Assembly (NCBI RefSeq): GCF_001642955.1
Contig: NZ_LWSK01000056.1
Span: 1 to 39,028, forward strand
Direction: 5' to 3'
DNA length: 39,028 nt
Source of the DNA: Rubripirellula obstinata
Lineage (GTDB): Bacteria > Planctomycetota > Planctomycetia > Pirellulales > Pirellulaceae
The stretch's first letter is position 1. Each line of letters starts with the position of its first letter. Of the stretch, positions 17,414 through 26,815 are shown piece after piece. A program made the position numbers and the translations under genes. The notes beneath the pieces were generated by a model. It was not told the origin of the DNA. It did no database searches and saw only the letters and a program-made list of their open reading frames with translations.

Positions 17414-18433
17414 TTAGGAAACGTTGGCGGAGGCGGATTGTTTTGCGAATTCAGTTTCCGCTTGCCGCAGCAGTTCACGATAGCGGTTTAGTGTCAGTTG
17501 GATGCCAAGTCGTTCGGCTGTTTCGCAAAGAAGACGCAGTGACAAAATGCGAAGCCGAAGAGGTGCGGGTACGCTTCGGCGCATTGCGCAAGCACGTAAT
17601 TCCACCATCGCATCGAGGTCTTTGTTCATCGCCAGCAGACACTTTCCGCGTAACAAATATGCAGACGGCGAAAACGCATCGATTTCCAAAAGTGGTTCCA
17701 GCTCTTCGATCGCACCTTCATACATTCCCGCGTCCAACATCGCTTCGCCCAACGCGACTCGTAGGTGAATCTTCGATGGATCGCGTTCCAACCTTGCTTG
17801 GCAAATTTCAATTCGGCGACATGCCCAATCATGCTGGCAGCGATGCAGTTCGCGATCGGCTTCGGCGGTTTCTAAACGATTGGCCAGCTCCGCGACTTCT
17901 CGCAACTGCTGCAAGGATCGGGCAAGTGTTGCTTCCTCGAATTCCCAACGCAGTTCGTGATTGTCGGGGAAGAGTTCAGTGGCCTGTTCGAGAACCCGCT
18001 TCGCCTCGATCGGCTTTTGTTCCAACCGATAAATCTGACCGAGTTCCAAGAACGAATTCGGGTCGGTTGGATTTGATCGAATGTGTTGTTCGAGGTGCTG
18101 GCGACGTTGAAGTACAACCTTCTCGTTTTCAGCGGTCTGATCTAATAGTCGAGCTTGGTCGATTTCAGTTTGAATTGGCTGGGTTTGGCTAGAGTCTGTG
18201 CCAAGCGAATGCAATTTAGAAAGAGCGGCATCACCCGCTGTCTGTTCAGTCCCGCCAGTCAATTTGGTTTCGGGCTCAAAATACTTTCGGGTCAAGTCGC
18301 ATGCGTGGACGATTCGCCACTGGCCTGGCTTTGACGGCAGTTTTTCCTGGGGCATCTGCGATTGGATCGATGTCATGATGTGCTGGCCCGATTTCTGGCT
18401 TGTCTCCACATTTGATGAAGAACTTACCCCCAT
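17414..18433 (-). CDS. TPR-repeat protein
   Basis: This is a 339-residue soluble protein. Tetratricopeptide units are visible, for example NPTDPNSFLELGQIYRLEQK, then PIEAKRVLEQATELFPDN (about residues 122-160), and DPSKIHLRVALGEAMLDAGM with YEGAIEELEPLLEID (about 218-252). The N-terminal 85 residues are Ser/Gln/Thr-rich and not part of the repeats. It lies 31 bp upstream of the WXG100-like gene and is the first of three genes, so it may be an adaptor or chaperone for that protein (inference). The start is ATG 18433, with ATG 18376 as an alternative. Confidence 0.8.
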   Translation of the reverse strand: MGVSSSSNVETSQKSGQHIMTSIQSQMPQEKLPSKPGQWRIVHACDLTRKYFEPETKLTGGTEQTAGDAALSKLHSLGTDSSQTQPIQTEIDQARLLDQTAENEKVVLQRRQHLEQHIRSNPTDPNSFLELGQIYRLEQKPIEAKRVLEQATELFPDNHELRWEFEEATLARSLQQLREVAELANRLETAEADRELHRCQHDWACRRIEICQARLERDPSKIHLRVALGEAMLDAGMYEGAIEELEPLLEIDAFSPSAYLLRGKCLLAMNKDLDAMVELRACAMRRSVPAPLRLRILSLRLLCETAERLGIQLTLNRYRELLRQAETEFAKQSASANVS

Positions 18434-18506
18434 TGTGGACCACCCGGGCGTCTATCGCAAACGTTTTAGGTCGGTATGACACACCGTCGAGAAAGAAAAG
18501 TGACGG

Positions 18507-19691
18507 TCAATCTTTGGCAACGGATTCGTAGAGGCCGCGGCACCGATCGACGTCCAGCGGAACTGGATTGAAGGTTCCCGTCCACTGCGTCATCGCGTCT
18601 TGCGAAAGGGATTCAATGTCAGAACGCGGGATTTGCAGTTGGTCCAACGATTGGGCCAAGCCAGCCTGATCAAGCCAGGTTTCAATCATCGCGGCCAAGT
18701 GCTGAGGGGCATCAGAATGTGAGACTCTGGTCGTAGAAGAGTTTTGGTCCAAGTCATTCACCAAGTCGCTGTACCAGGCACCATGACCTTCCTGGTTCAG
18801 AATCGAACCGTTCAAACGCACCACCGCGGGAAGCATCAATCCGACGGCTTGCCCGTGCGTAATGTTGTAGCGAGCGGTAAGAGGGTTGGCAGTCGCGTGC
18901 GCAGCACCCAGCATCGAATTTTCGATCGCCATTCCGGCAAAGCAAGCACCGAGTTGCATCTCGCTTCGCGCATCAAGGTCATTGGGCTCGGAAAGCACCC
19001 TTGAAAAACTATTCGCCAACAGCCCAAAAGCTCGGCGACTGTACGTGGTCGAAATCGCATTTCGTCGAAGCGTGACTTGAGTTTCAATCGCATGCGACAG
19101 CGCATCGATACCGGTCAGAGCGGTCACTTGATGAGGTTGGGTCAGCGTCAGTTGCGGATCCAAAATTGCGATTCGACAGGCCGCACGCGGGTCACCGCAC
19201 GGCATTTTCACATGCGTTTCTGCATCGCTGATTAAGGCAAAGGATTGTGCCTCGCTGCCTGTGCCTGATGTGGTCGGGATCGCGATCATCGGCAGCAGGT
19301 CGCAAGTCGCTTTACCAACGCCGTGATAATCGTGAATGCGTCCACCGCACGAATAAACGAAGTTGATTCCTTTACAGCAATCCATGCTGCTGCCACCACC
19401 AAGCCCCACCAATAAATCAGGTTTGACCTCGGCTGCCTTACGCACGCCGGCATCGACCATGGCCGAAGTTGGGTTTTCAGCGAAGTCGTGGAAAGACTCG
19501 ACACGCAAACCAGCGTCTTGAAGTGATTTAATGGCGGCGGCATCGTGACCAGCCTCCATGATTCCACGATCGCTAACGACCAGAACGCAGGCCGACCTAA
19601 GCTCGGCGGCCAACTCGCCAACTCGTTCAATGCTGCCACCGCCGAAAACGAATCGGGTTCGCGATTGAAAATCAAAGGGCTGGATCGTCAA
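18507..19691 (-). CDS. Iron-containing (group III) alcohol dehydrogenase
   Basis: This is an NAD(P)-dependent dehydrogenase of the Fe-ADH family, about 394 residues from a TTG start at 19691. That start gives the usual N-terminus (FDFQSRTRFVFGGG) and has GGAG 10 nt upstream. An ATG at 19760 would add 23 residues without family support, although AGGA precedes it. The nucleotide motif is GGGSSMD (98-104). The metal ligands are in place: Asp196 and His200 in GIDALSHAIE, His265 in GAAHATANP, His279 in ITHGQ. It would interconvert an alcohol and an aldehyde or ketone. No neighbour indicates the substrate. Confidence 0.9.
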   Translation of the reverse strand: MTIQPFDFQSRTRFVFGGGSIERVGELAAELRSACVLVVSDRGIMEAGHDAAAIKSLQDAGLRVESFHDFAENPTSAMVDAGVRKAAEVKPDLLVGLGGGSSMDCCKGINFVYSCGGRIHDYHGVGKATCDLLPMIAIPTTSGTGSEAQSFALISDAETHVKMPCGDPRAACRIAILDPQLTLTQPHQVTALTGIDALSHAIETQVTLRRNAISTTYSRRAFGLLANSFSRVLSEPNDLDARSEMQLGACFAGMAIENSMLGAAHATANPLTARYNITHGQAVGLMLPAVVRLNGSILNQEGHGAWYSDLVNDLDQNSSTTRVSHSDAPQHLAAMIETWLDQAGLAQSLDQLQIPRSDIESLSQDAMTQWTGTFNPVPLDVDRCRGLYESVAKD

Positions 19692-19826
19692 GACGGCAGT
19701 TCTCCGGCGCAGGATGATGGACTTCAGATGATTCGGATACTGTAAGCCGCATCCCACCATGAAACATCCTGATGATGTACAAAAGTGGCACCGTTTTGTT
19801 AAGCCGCGTGGGCATCGTAGGCAGAC

Positions 19827-20588
19827 CTACTGAACGCGAGGCAGGTAGAAATCGACTTGGTCTTCTTGGAAGATTCGATACTTTACGCCGTGCTTCCAAA
19901 GTTGAAAGTAGGGTTCAAAAGGATCGTCCATGCCGGCGGCCTGTGAGTACATCGGCCACATCAGATGATCGCGTAACAGAGGGTCACAGGCGATAAAGTA
20001 GTAAGCCGGTCGCAATGCCTTCGCAATCCCGCTGACATCCAACCGCGTCACAAGCGATGGCACATCCTCTTGCATCATTCGCAAAAACGCGGTCTTTTCG
20101 TCATCGGATCGGGGGTGTTTTGGCGGCAAGCCTTCCAATACCCGTATTCGTGGATTGGATTCAAGCACCGTGGCCGTTTCGGCATCACCGACCGTGGTCG
20201 CAAGTTCGGCTAGGTTACCAAGCAGTTCGCGGGCAAGTCGTTCGACAAGTTCAGGATCGATCGGTGCAGGATTGCGAACAACGAAGTAGGCATCTTTCCC
20301 ACCGCCCGGACGATAATGGTTCCCCGCAACGTCGAAAAGCTGCGTCAAACGATCGTCGAGCCCCTCGGCAACGACGTCGCTAGAATCATTGCGGTTGAAT
20401 AGTTCAAGGCCGGCAAACAACCGGCTTTCCTTGATTCCGTCAGGCCGAAAAGACTGGAAAAAGCCGATCAAGGAATCGGCGTCGACCGATTCCTCGGGAT
20501 GAGTTCCCGCACGGCCATGCAGTTGCAGAATGAGTTGTTCGGTGTCCATTTTTGTCTCAACACACGGTTCGTTTTGATCATCCGACAT
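19827..20588 (-). CDS. Unrecognised 253-residue soluble protein
   Basis: I do not recognise this family. It has no signal peptide or membrane segment, an acidic N-terminus, and a C-terminal half rich in aromatics (PAYYFIACDPLLRDHLMWPMYSQAAGMDDPFEPYFQLWKHG). It follows the GGQ-protein gene by about 160 bp on the same strand, so it may or may not share that transcript. An internal ATG at 20549 is an alternative start. Its length and regular codon use suggest a real gene. Confidence 0.7.
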   Translation of the reverse strand: MSDDQNEPCVETKMDTEQLILQLHGRAGTHPEESVDADSLIGFFQSFRPDGIKESRLFAGLELFNRNDSSDVVAEGLDDRLTQLFDVAGNHYRPGGGKDAYFVVRNPAPIDPELVERLARELLGNLAELATTVGDAETATVLESNPRIRVLEGLPPKHPRSDDEKTAFLRMMQEDVPSLVTRLDVSGIAKALRPAYYFIACDPLLRDHLMWPMYSQAAGMDDPFEPYFQLWKHGVKYRIFQEDQVDFYLPRVQ

Positions 20589-20749
20589 GTACTAACCTTA
20601 ACCGAACGAAATCAAACGAATAAAAAAGTGGGGTGATCTTGACCCTGGGCACCGTAAGCAGGTTAGAGGCATGTCAACTGATTGCGATGACGCACCCGAA
20701 CCGAGTTCATCTAAAGGGATTTCGACTGGGTTCACAGTCTAGCAAATGA

Positions 20750-21310
20750 TCACTTCAACAACTTGCGTCCGTGATGAAGGCGAACCGAATTGATCCAGCC
20801 AAATGCATCTTGCTGACTTTTCACCAAGTGCAGGATCGAAGACGTCGAAACCGACCAATGCTTAGCAACCAAGCTCGGTTGTCCACCGGTCGCATGCAGA
20901 TCATTTAGCAACAGCGCCAACACGGCAGGCTTGTCAGCATTGGCGTCGTTCAGTTTTAGTCGAGTTCCCTGATAAGAGTCGCGGAACTTTTGCTCAACAG
21001 GATCCGTTGCCGTTGCCGACGTCATCGTCGATTGGGTTCGGACCTGGATCGCCAACCGGTAACGCAGTCTTGTCGCGGCGACGATTCGGTTGTCGGCTTG
21101 GCTGCGGCGCTCGGTTGCCTCGACCGAGACACCCGTGGGTTCGTGCAGCAAGAAAACGCCGCTGCTGGTTTTGTTGCGATGCTGCCCACCGGGACCACTG
21201 CGTCGCTGGAAACGATTTTGTGTTTGACTCAGTATTGCTTCGATTGACTCGACCGCCGGGTGAGGCGACGGCACGACGACGACCGGCATCAGCGCATCGA
21301 TGCTGGGCAT
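20750..21310 (-). CDS. Release-factor-like GGQ-domain protein
   Basis: This is a 186-residue protein from ATG 21310. It contains the peptidyl-tRNA hydrolysis domain of class I release factors: RRSGPGGQHRNKTSSGVFLLHEPTGV, with GGQ at residues 41-43. There is no codon-recognition domain, so it resembles ArfB/YaeJ or RF-H, which free stalled ribosomes. It lacks the obvious long basic tail of ArfB. Instead about 95 residues follow, ending in helices (SLVAKHWSVSTSSILHLVKSQQ, HTH-like) and a basic end (RLHHGRKLLK). It lies 29 bp after the M50-HlyD gene and is probably cotranscribed. The reading up to 21418 overlaps that gene and is not used. Confidence 0.85.
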   Translation of the reverse strand: MPSIDALMPVVVVPSPHPAVESIEAILSQTQNRFQRRSGPGGQHRNKTSSGVFLLHEPTGVSVEATERRSQADNRIVAATRLRYRLAIQVRTQSTMTSATATDPVEQKFRDSYQGTRLKLNDANADKPAVLALLLNDLHATGGQPSLVAKHWSVSTSSILHLVKSQQDAFGWINSVRLHHGRKLLK

Positions 21311-21339
21311 GATCGCGCGATGGCTGTGATCCGATTCGG

Positions 21340-23409
21340 TCAAGTCAGCAACTCGGTAAGAAAAACAATGACGTCTTCGCCAATCGATCGAGACGGAAGT
21401 CTGATCACCGCCTTGCAAGGTCCACCAATTCTAGACAGAAAGTTTGAATCACGTGAGTCATCGTTGGTCGGTTCGCACAGCACTTCAATCATGGCAGCAT
21501 CATTGCTGGACGTCGAATCGGTTTGGTGGGTCAAGGCTGGCGAAATCGATAAGACGCGATAGCTGCAAACGTGAGTTGACGATTGTAATTCGTGTCCACG
21601 GACGATCATGCCCACCGACACGCTCTCGCGGTGCTTTGCATTGACCCGCAACACGATGCAAACTTGTTGGTCGGCAGCGATCCGGCACCAGGGATCACCT
21701 TTGTCGCTACGCATTCCTAAACGATCTGACAGATTGGGCACGTTTCCCCATCCAGCATTGCCATTGGATTCATTCCTCGACCACGTCGGCAGGACGATGC
21801 CCGAAACTGGGGCGGAGGACGATAGATGGGATCGATGTCGGTTGAGCGAAACCAAGTTTGCTTGCAGAGCCGATTCGACTGCTTCGAGTGAATCAAGTTG
21901 CTTGGACGAATGAGAATCATCCAGTGTTTGTCGTCTTGCGGTTCGAGTTCGATAGGACGCCACTTTTAATTGTCCAGAGATCGCTACGGACTGAATGGCA
22001 AGTTGGTGGTCGCGAACACGTGCTAATTCTTGGCCGACCACGACGGTCTGTCCAATGTCAAAATGAACCGATTCGATGACTCCATTCGCACCCAAAAACA
22101 CCTCTGTTGCATTGGCTGCGTCAACGAATCCATGGGCGGTTGTGTGGCGCGGTATCGGAATTAGCAAAACGATCCCAAGCAGCAACATCGACACGCCGGC
22201 AGCCATCATTTTCCTGGCGAATGACCGCTGACGGTTGTTTGCCGATCGCTTGATCGCCTTGACGGTCATGGCAAACGCCAAACCAAGAATCCCGACTGCG
22301 GCGATCAGCTTGATGCCCACCGAATCCGCGAAGACTAAAACGGCCGCGGCGATGGTGATCAAAATCAGATAGCGGTAAACCGAAGACGCCAGGTAATAGA
22401 TCACCAATCCGACGGTTCGGCGGTTCAGCATCGATGAAACGGCCCCCGGCTTTCGGCTAACGATTCGTTGAATCGCATTTGCAAACGCATTGCGTGATTC
22501 CGATCGCAGGTTGACGCTGCCAACCAAATCCGAAAGAACGTAATAGCCATCGTATCGCATCAGCGGGTTTGCATTGAACAGAAGCGTACTGACGCTGCAG
22601 ACGATCATCACATTCATGGCATGCAGCCGCGCGGGACCGTCATCAGCCAATGCCCAAACGAATGTTGCCAGTGTCGCCAGGATTCCTTCGACATACATCC
22701 CGGCCAACATGACTGCAGCGCGGTCGGTTGCGCGGGGGTGACGCCAAAGCTGGGTGACGTCGCAGAACGGACAAGGGACTCCGCAGAAAAAGATCAATCC
22801 AAGATTGCCGCATCGGACGCCCGTGCGGCGGCAAGCGATCGCATGCCCGAGTTCGTGCAGCAACTTGGTGCCCACAAAAATGCTTCCCAAAACCCACGCA
22901 CCCGAAGATGAAAAGTATCTGGGCATCTCTCCGATCGTTCCCGCGATTTCACGATACTGTGATAACGCAAACATCGCGGCCGCAATCATCATGGTGACCC
23001 AGAACCTGACTGCTGGTGCAGCAAAGATCCAATCAGAACTTGCCGACAAATGTCGGGCAATGAAATCGACATTAAACAGTGGGATGCGGATCGCCAAGAG
23101 CGACGCTATCCCTAGCCGCTGTTTCTGGCTGTTGCTGTTGCTGTTGCTTTGACTTTGACTGGGGCTACGTCGTGTCCAACCAGCAGCCGTGGCTTGTTGC
23201 CAAGCTTGACGATTCGCTTTTCCGCTGACAAGCAAATCCCAAAGATGATTTGGGATTCGTGCAAAGCGTCCACCAATGTCGTCGATCACAATCCTCGCCG
23301 ATCGGTCGCCGTGATCGATGCTGACACCGCCAAGGTCGGCGCGCAAACGTGTGTTTGCTTCGCTTTCGCTAGATGGATTGCCGGGCAATGATGAGTGTTC
23401 GGTTCGCAT
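21340..23409 (-). CDS. M50-type membrane metalloprotease fused to HlyD-like domain
   Basis: This is a 689-residue protein. The N-terminal 70 residues form a small soluble domain, followed by a Ser/Gln/Asn linker (SQSQSNSNSNSQKQ, about 84-96). A multi-spanning membrane part carries the zinc motif HELGH (185-189) and a distal NPLMRYDGYY (281-290) with the third-ligand Asp of site-2 protease type enzymes. Further helices follow (about 330-420), then an HlyD/biotinyl-lipoyl-like segment (GFVDAANATEVFLGANGVIESVHFDIGQTVVVGQELARV, about 435-475) and an adaptor-like C-terminus. It is 7 bp after the HlyD gene. Relatives such as YydH occur in peptide export/processing loci. The catalytic site looks intact; the substrate is unknown. 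Confidence 0.85.
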   Translation of the reverse strand: MRTEHSSLPGNPSSESEANTRLRADLGGVSIDHGDRSARIVIDDIGGRFARIPNHLWDLLVSGKANRQAWQQATAAGWTRRSPSQSQSNSNSNSQKQRLGIASLLAIRIPLFNVDFIARHLSASSDWIFAAPAVRFWVTMMIAAAMFALSQYREIAGTIGEMPRYFSSSGAWVLGSIFVGTKLLHELGHAIACRRTGVRCGNLGLIFFCGVPCPFCDVTQLWRHPRATDRAAVMLAGMYVEGILATLATFVWALADDGPARLHAMNVMIVCSVSTLLFNANPLMRYDGYYVLSDLVGSVNLRSESRNAFANAIQRIVSRKPGAVSSMLNRRTVGLVIYYLASSVYRYLILITIAAAVLVFADSVGIKLIAAVGILGLAFAMTVKAIKRSANNRQRSFARKMMAAGVSMLLLGIVLLIPIPRHTTAHGFVDAANATEVFLGANGVIESVHFDIGQTVVVGQELARVRDHQLAIQSVAISGQLKVASYRTRTARRQTLDDSHSSKQLDSLEAVESALQANLVSLNRHRSHLSSSAPVSGIVLPTWSRNESNGNAGWGNVPNLSDRLGMRSDKGDPWCRIAADQQVCIVLRVNAKHRESVSVGMIVRGHELQSSTHVCSYRVLSISPALTHQTDSTSSNDAAMIEVLCEPTNDDSRDSNFLSRIGGPCKAVIRLPSRSIGEDVIVFLTELLT

Positions 23410-23416
23410 CAGACTA

Positions 23417-24466
23417 TTAAAATCTCTTGGCGTTGCTTTTCCGAGCGATTGAGTTTTCGGGAACGTAGACCTTCATTTGGACGCTGGTTCCTGGGACCAG
23501 CAACCAGTTTTCTTGCGAGGGATGAGTTTTCCGCGATCCAGATCTTTCGTTTTTGATTTCAGCGTGAAGCCGATACCGACCGCCGGGCAAGGCTTGCGGA
23601 TCCACCGACAGCACGGTGCCGCTTAGCGAGCGTCTTGTTCCATCAACGTCGTCGACCCAATGAACGCTGATCGGTAAGCCTTTGCAATGACGCGGCGAAA
23701 CGAGATCGCTGCGGACCAGTGCATGAAGATGCAATCGGTTCATCTGTCCAATCTTGGCGATCGATTTCCCTTTTTCAATCCACTCACCTTTCTGTTTGGT
23801 GACCTCCAAAACGACGCCATCGATGGGGCTTTGTGCGTGCAGGTTTTTCAGTTGGTCATCGATCACTGACACATCGGCTTGTCGCAATTGCAATTCCAAA
23901 CGCGCGCGGCTGCTACGCTTTTTCGCTTGGGCCACTTCCAATTCGCCACGCTGAACAGCCAGCCTCATTCGTCGCATTTGCGTCAACGGGATCGCACCGC
24001 GAACGTCGTTTTGAATCGAGCGGCTGTTGTCCAGTTCTGCCTCGGCCTCCGCCAGGGCAACTTCGGCGTAGCGGATTTCGACATCGTCTTCGGCCTCTTC
24101 TTTTGCGGACGTGACCCGCAATTCGGCGGCCCGACGTCGAATAAGAAGGCTCTGGTCATCCAGTCGCGCAATCGGACTACCGTTGGTGACTTGGTCGTTC
24201 CGCTGGATCGCGATGTTTGCGATTCGCCCGGTTTCCAACGCGGGAACTTCAATCTCAGACCCGAACCGAACCACGCATTCTTCGACTTCGATTTCGCCAC
24301 CGTGGTTGCCTGCGGTTGCGTTTTCGCTCGAACTTCGAAGTTCGTTTTCTGCAGCACTGGACACCGTAGCAATGGAGATTGGGCAACTGATTGCGATCAG
24401 TATCAGTGTCATTTGAATCGTTGTTTTCGCGATGTTCATGCGATTCTTTGTTGGATTGAATTTCAA
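23417..24466 (-). CDS. HlyD-family periplasmic adaptor
   Basis: This is a 349-residue protein with a signal-peptide-like start (TLILIAISCPISIATVSSAAE). Next comes a lipoyl half-motif (VPALETGRIANIAIQRNDQVTNGSPIARLDD), a long alpha-hairpin (about residues 105-205) and the second lipoyl half (AQSPIDGVVLEVTKQKGEWIEKGKSIAKIG). A beta-barrel domain with Gly/Pro-rich LSVDPQALPGGRYRL ends the protein. This is the layout of membrane-fusion proteins that link inner-membrane exporters to the outer envelope. Its ATG overlaps the stop of the GAF-HlyD gene by 4 bases, so the three HlyD-bearing genes are translationally linked. Confidence 0.87.
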   Translation of the reverse strand: MKFNPTKNRMNIAKTTIQMTLILIAISCPISIATVSSAAENELRSSSENATAGNHGGEIEVEECVVRFGSEIEVPALETGRIANIAIQRNDQVTNGSPIARLDDQSLLIRRRAAELRVTSAKEEAEDDVEIRYAEVALAEAEAELDNSRSIQNDVRGAIPLTQMRRMRLAVQRGELEVAQAKKRSSRARLELQLRQADVSVIDDQLKNLHAQSPIDGVVLEVTKQKGEWIEKGKSIAKIGQMNRLHLHALVRSDLVSPRHCKGLPISVHWVDDVDGTRRSLSGTVLSVDPQALPGGRYRLHAEIKNERSGSRKTHPSQENWLLVPGTSVQMKVYVPENSIARKSNAKRF

Positions 24467-26685
24467 AATGACGTGCTTTCATCGTCGTCGGAAAAACGCC
24501 AATGCAACGCGAGGTGGTTGCGGATGTCGCGGTAGAGATCACCCAACAACAGATCGCCCAGTGGAACGGATCCGCAGTCGAAGTAGACACGTGCTGGTGC
24601 GCCAATCCTTGACGCTTGCGCAGAAACGGTCGTCGGCGAAGGTGCAATGTCGTTTACAGCCAGCGTGAGTGTGACGGCGGTAGTGACGGCGTCACCGCTT
24701 GTGGCTTGATTGATTTGGCGTGTTGGACCAAACTGCCAATCACTGGCAACGCTAGATACACCAGGCGCATCATCGATCGTGATTTGGGCGGACAACTTGT
24801 TTGCCTGATCAGCCTGGCGGACGCGTTGAATTCGAGCTTGGGAAACTTCAGCGTCAACCAACCATGCGGAGTCATGCGAAACGACCTGCAGCAGTGAATC
24901 GCCGCGACTGACGGGGCGGCCACCGAGCCGTTTTGTGATCTGCCATGCATCAATCACTCCATCCCGGTCGCTTCGAATCGTCAAAGAGTCTTTGGTTTGG
25001 CGTAGCAGCATCAATTGCTGATTCACCGATGCGATTTCTTCGTCGACGACACTGCGTTGACCTTGGATCTTTTCAAAACTGTCGAAGTCACTGGCCGATG
25101 AATCCACCATGTCTTCGGTTAGACGCATCTTTTGTTCGGCCAGCACCGCGCGGCGACCCACAAGCGTCGTGATTTGCTGATCCAAATTTGAATCAGACAA
25201 CGTCATCAGGACATCACCGGCGCGAACGTGCTGTCCGTGTTCGACTTGGATGGTTTCGACGACTGCGTCGCTGATCGCGCAGATCGCTTGAGTATCTCGG
25301 GCACGCAGGGTCGCATTTGCTTCGATCGTTTTGGGAACCGGAACGATCATCACCAACGCGATTGCCGCTGCGATGATGGCAAACGATGTGACACGCTTCG
25401 CCGTATGCAGCGCCAGGTGGCGATCTGTTGACGGATGCCGAATCAAACGCACCAGCGACGGTTGCCGGTTGTGATCGATCTGTTGAATCATTCGCAGGGT
25501 CTGGCCGACGGTGCGAAGGAGTTCTCTTTTTTCAAATTCTTGAAGTGCGTCTTGTTTTGGATTGTTTTGCTTTGCAGCAAGGCGAAAGCCCGTTACTCGA
25601 AAGCCATGGTCGCGTTGTTTTGATTCAGAACCGATTCCGGAGGCAGCGAAAACTGGTGCGAGCGATGCCGCGTTTTCTTCATCGGTCGAGATCCATGCCG
25701 CTCCGGTGTTATCGAGTGTCACCGCAGCGACCGTTCGGATTTGCTGGGCGGATTCCGAGTAATGGTCGATCGTTTCAACGTGACTGACTGCGATGACTTG
25801 CGACTTGGGCTTTCCGCTGATGCGGCTGATTGCGACACGATCTAGTTGAAAGATTTCGGCTAATTCATCAACGACTAAGGTTGCAACTTTTTCGCTGCGA
25901 TCAAGTTCGTGGATGTTCGCGATGAGTTGGTCACACTTTTCGGCAAGTGATTGTTGCCTGAGAAGCGTTCGCAATTGTTCGGCACGAAAGAACTCACCCG
26001 CCAGATCGGCTACTTGGCAAACGAATCGAAGGTAGCCACGCTGCGCCACGATTCCGCCGCCGGGCTCTAGGAAGACTTCGATCACGCGCCGTGAGAATGA
26101 TGGGTTGCCAGATGGGTTGCCAGATGTATTGACTGATATATTGCCTGGGGCATCGATCGGAACCAGAGCCGCGGGCACTGATGTTGGATTTGCCGGAACA
26201 TCGGGTTCGGTCACATCGGGAGTCGATGGAACCACTGCGGGTTCCCCATCACCAGCGATGGTCGCCAGCAGGGATTGGTGAGCCGACCAGGCCGGCGAAG
26301 GGATTGAATCAGCAGCTCGGTTTGTTTGGTCGTCGATGTCGCGATCGGTCACGCTTCCCAATCTGGCAATCGGCCGGAACGCGTCGGAGGAAGATTCACT
26401 CGACTGCTTTGGCAACGATTCCCAGATCACGATTCCTTCGGCCGACATCGCTCGGAGGGTTCGGTCGCAAAGAATTGACACGAACTTTGCGGTTGGAATC
26501 TCGTCTCGTGCCGCGGCCGCCAGCTCTCGCAACATTTGAGCGATCTCTCGCTTGGTTTGTTGCAACAGCGGGTCGCCTGATGAGTTACCTGCTGAGTTAC
26601 CTGTGGGCGTACGTCCAGCGGGTCCGCGGTTGGTATCGGTCGCGGAGTCGAAAATGAACGGCTGGCTTGTTGATGAGCCTGGCAA
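24463..26685 (-). CDS. GAF-HlyD fusion membrane protein
   Basis: This is a 740-residue protein. A Thr/Ser/Gly-rich start is followed by a helical part (about 40-250). A GAF-like sensory region covers about 255-400 (KVATLVVDELAEIFQLDRVAISRISGKPKS), and a transmembrane helix lies at about 435-455 (SFAIIAAAIALVMIVPVP). An HlyD domain follows, with lipoyl half AISDAVVETIQVEHGQHVRAGDVLMTLSD, an alpha-hairpin (about 505-570) and the second half TIRSDRDGVIDAW. Thus a cytosolic ligand sensor is joined across the membrane to an exporter adaptor. It is the first gene of the operon. Known GAF domains bind cyclic nucleotides or small ligands; the ligand here is unknown. Confidence 0.85.
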   Translation of the reverse strand: MPGSSTSQPFIFDSATDTNRGPAGRTPTGNSAGNSSGDPLLQQTKREIAQMLRELAAAARDEIPTAKFVSILCDRTLRAMSAEGIVIWESLPKQSSESSSDAFRPIARLGSVTDRDIDDQTNRAADSIPSPAWSAHQSLLATIAGDGEPAVVPSTPDVTEPDVPANPTSVPAALVPIDAPGNISVNTSGNPSGNPSFSRRVIEVFLEPGGGIVAQRGYLRFVCQVADLAGEFFRAEQLRTLLRQQSLAEKCDQLIANIHELDRSEKVATLVVDELAEIFQLDRVAISRISGKPKSQVIAVSHVETIDHYSESAQQIRTVAAVTLDNTGAAWISTDEENAASLAPVFAASGIGSESKQRDHGFRVTGFRLAAKQNNPKQDALQEFEKRELLRTVGQTLRMIQQIDHNRQPSLVRLIRHPSTDRHLALHTAKRVTSFAIIAAAIALVMIVPVPKTIEANATLRARDTQAICAISDAVVETIQVEHGQHVRAGDVLMTLSDSNLDQQITTLVGRRAVLAEQKMRLTEDMVDSSASDFDSFEKIQGQRSVVDEEIASVNQQLMLLRQTKDSLTIRSDRDGVIDAWQITKRLGGRPVSRGDSLLQVVSHDSAWLVDAEVSQARIQRVRQADQANKLSAQITIDDAPGVSSVASDWQFGPTRQINQATSGDAVTTAVTLTLAVNDIAPSPTTVSAQASRIGAPARVYFDCGSVPLGDLLLGDLYRDIRNHLALHWRFSDDDESTSF

Positions 26686-26815
26686 GAAATCCGCGTGAAT
26701 TTAAGAGTGCATAAAAGCGATGGAAGATCTTCTGAGGGACTCGATTCAATATCACGTTGGCGGTCTTGGCGGCAAGTCAAACTGAGGGTGCAGGCATCCA
26801 ATTCGGCAGGTTTTT

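Noticed and set aside
23879-24535. Plus-strand 218-residue reading
   Set aside because: Antisense to the HlyD adaptor gene, whose lipoyl motifs are clear.
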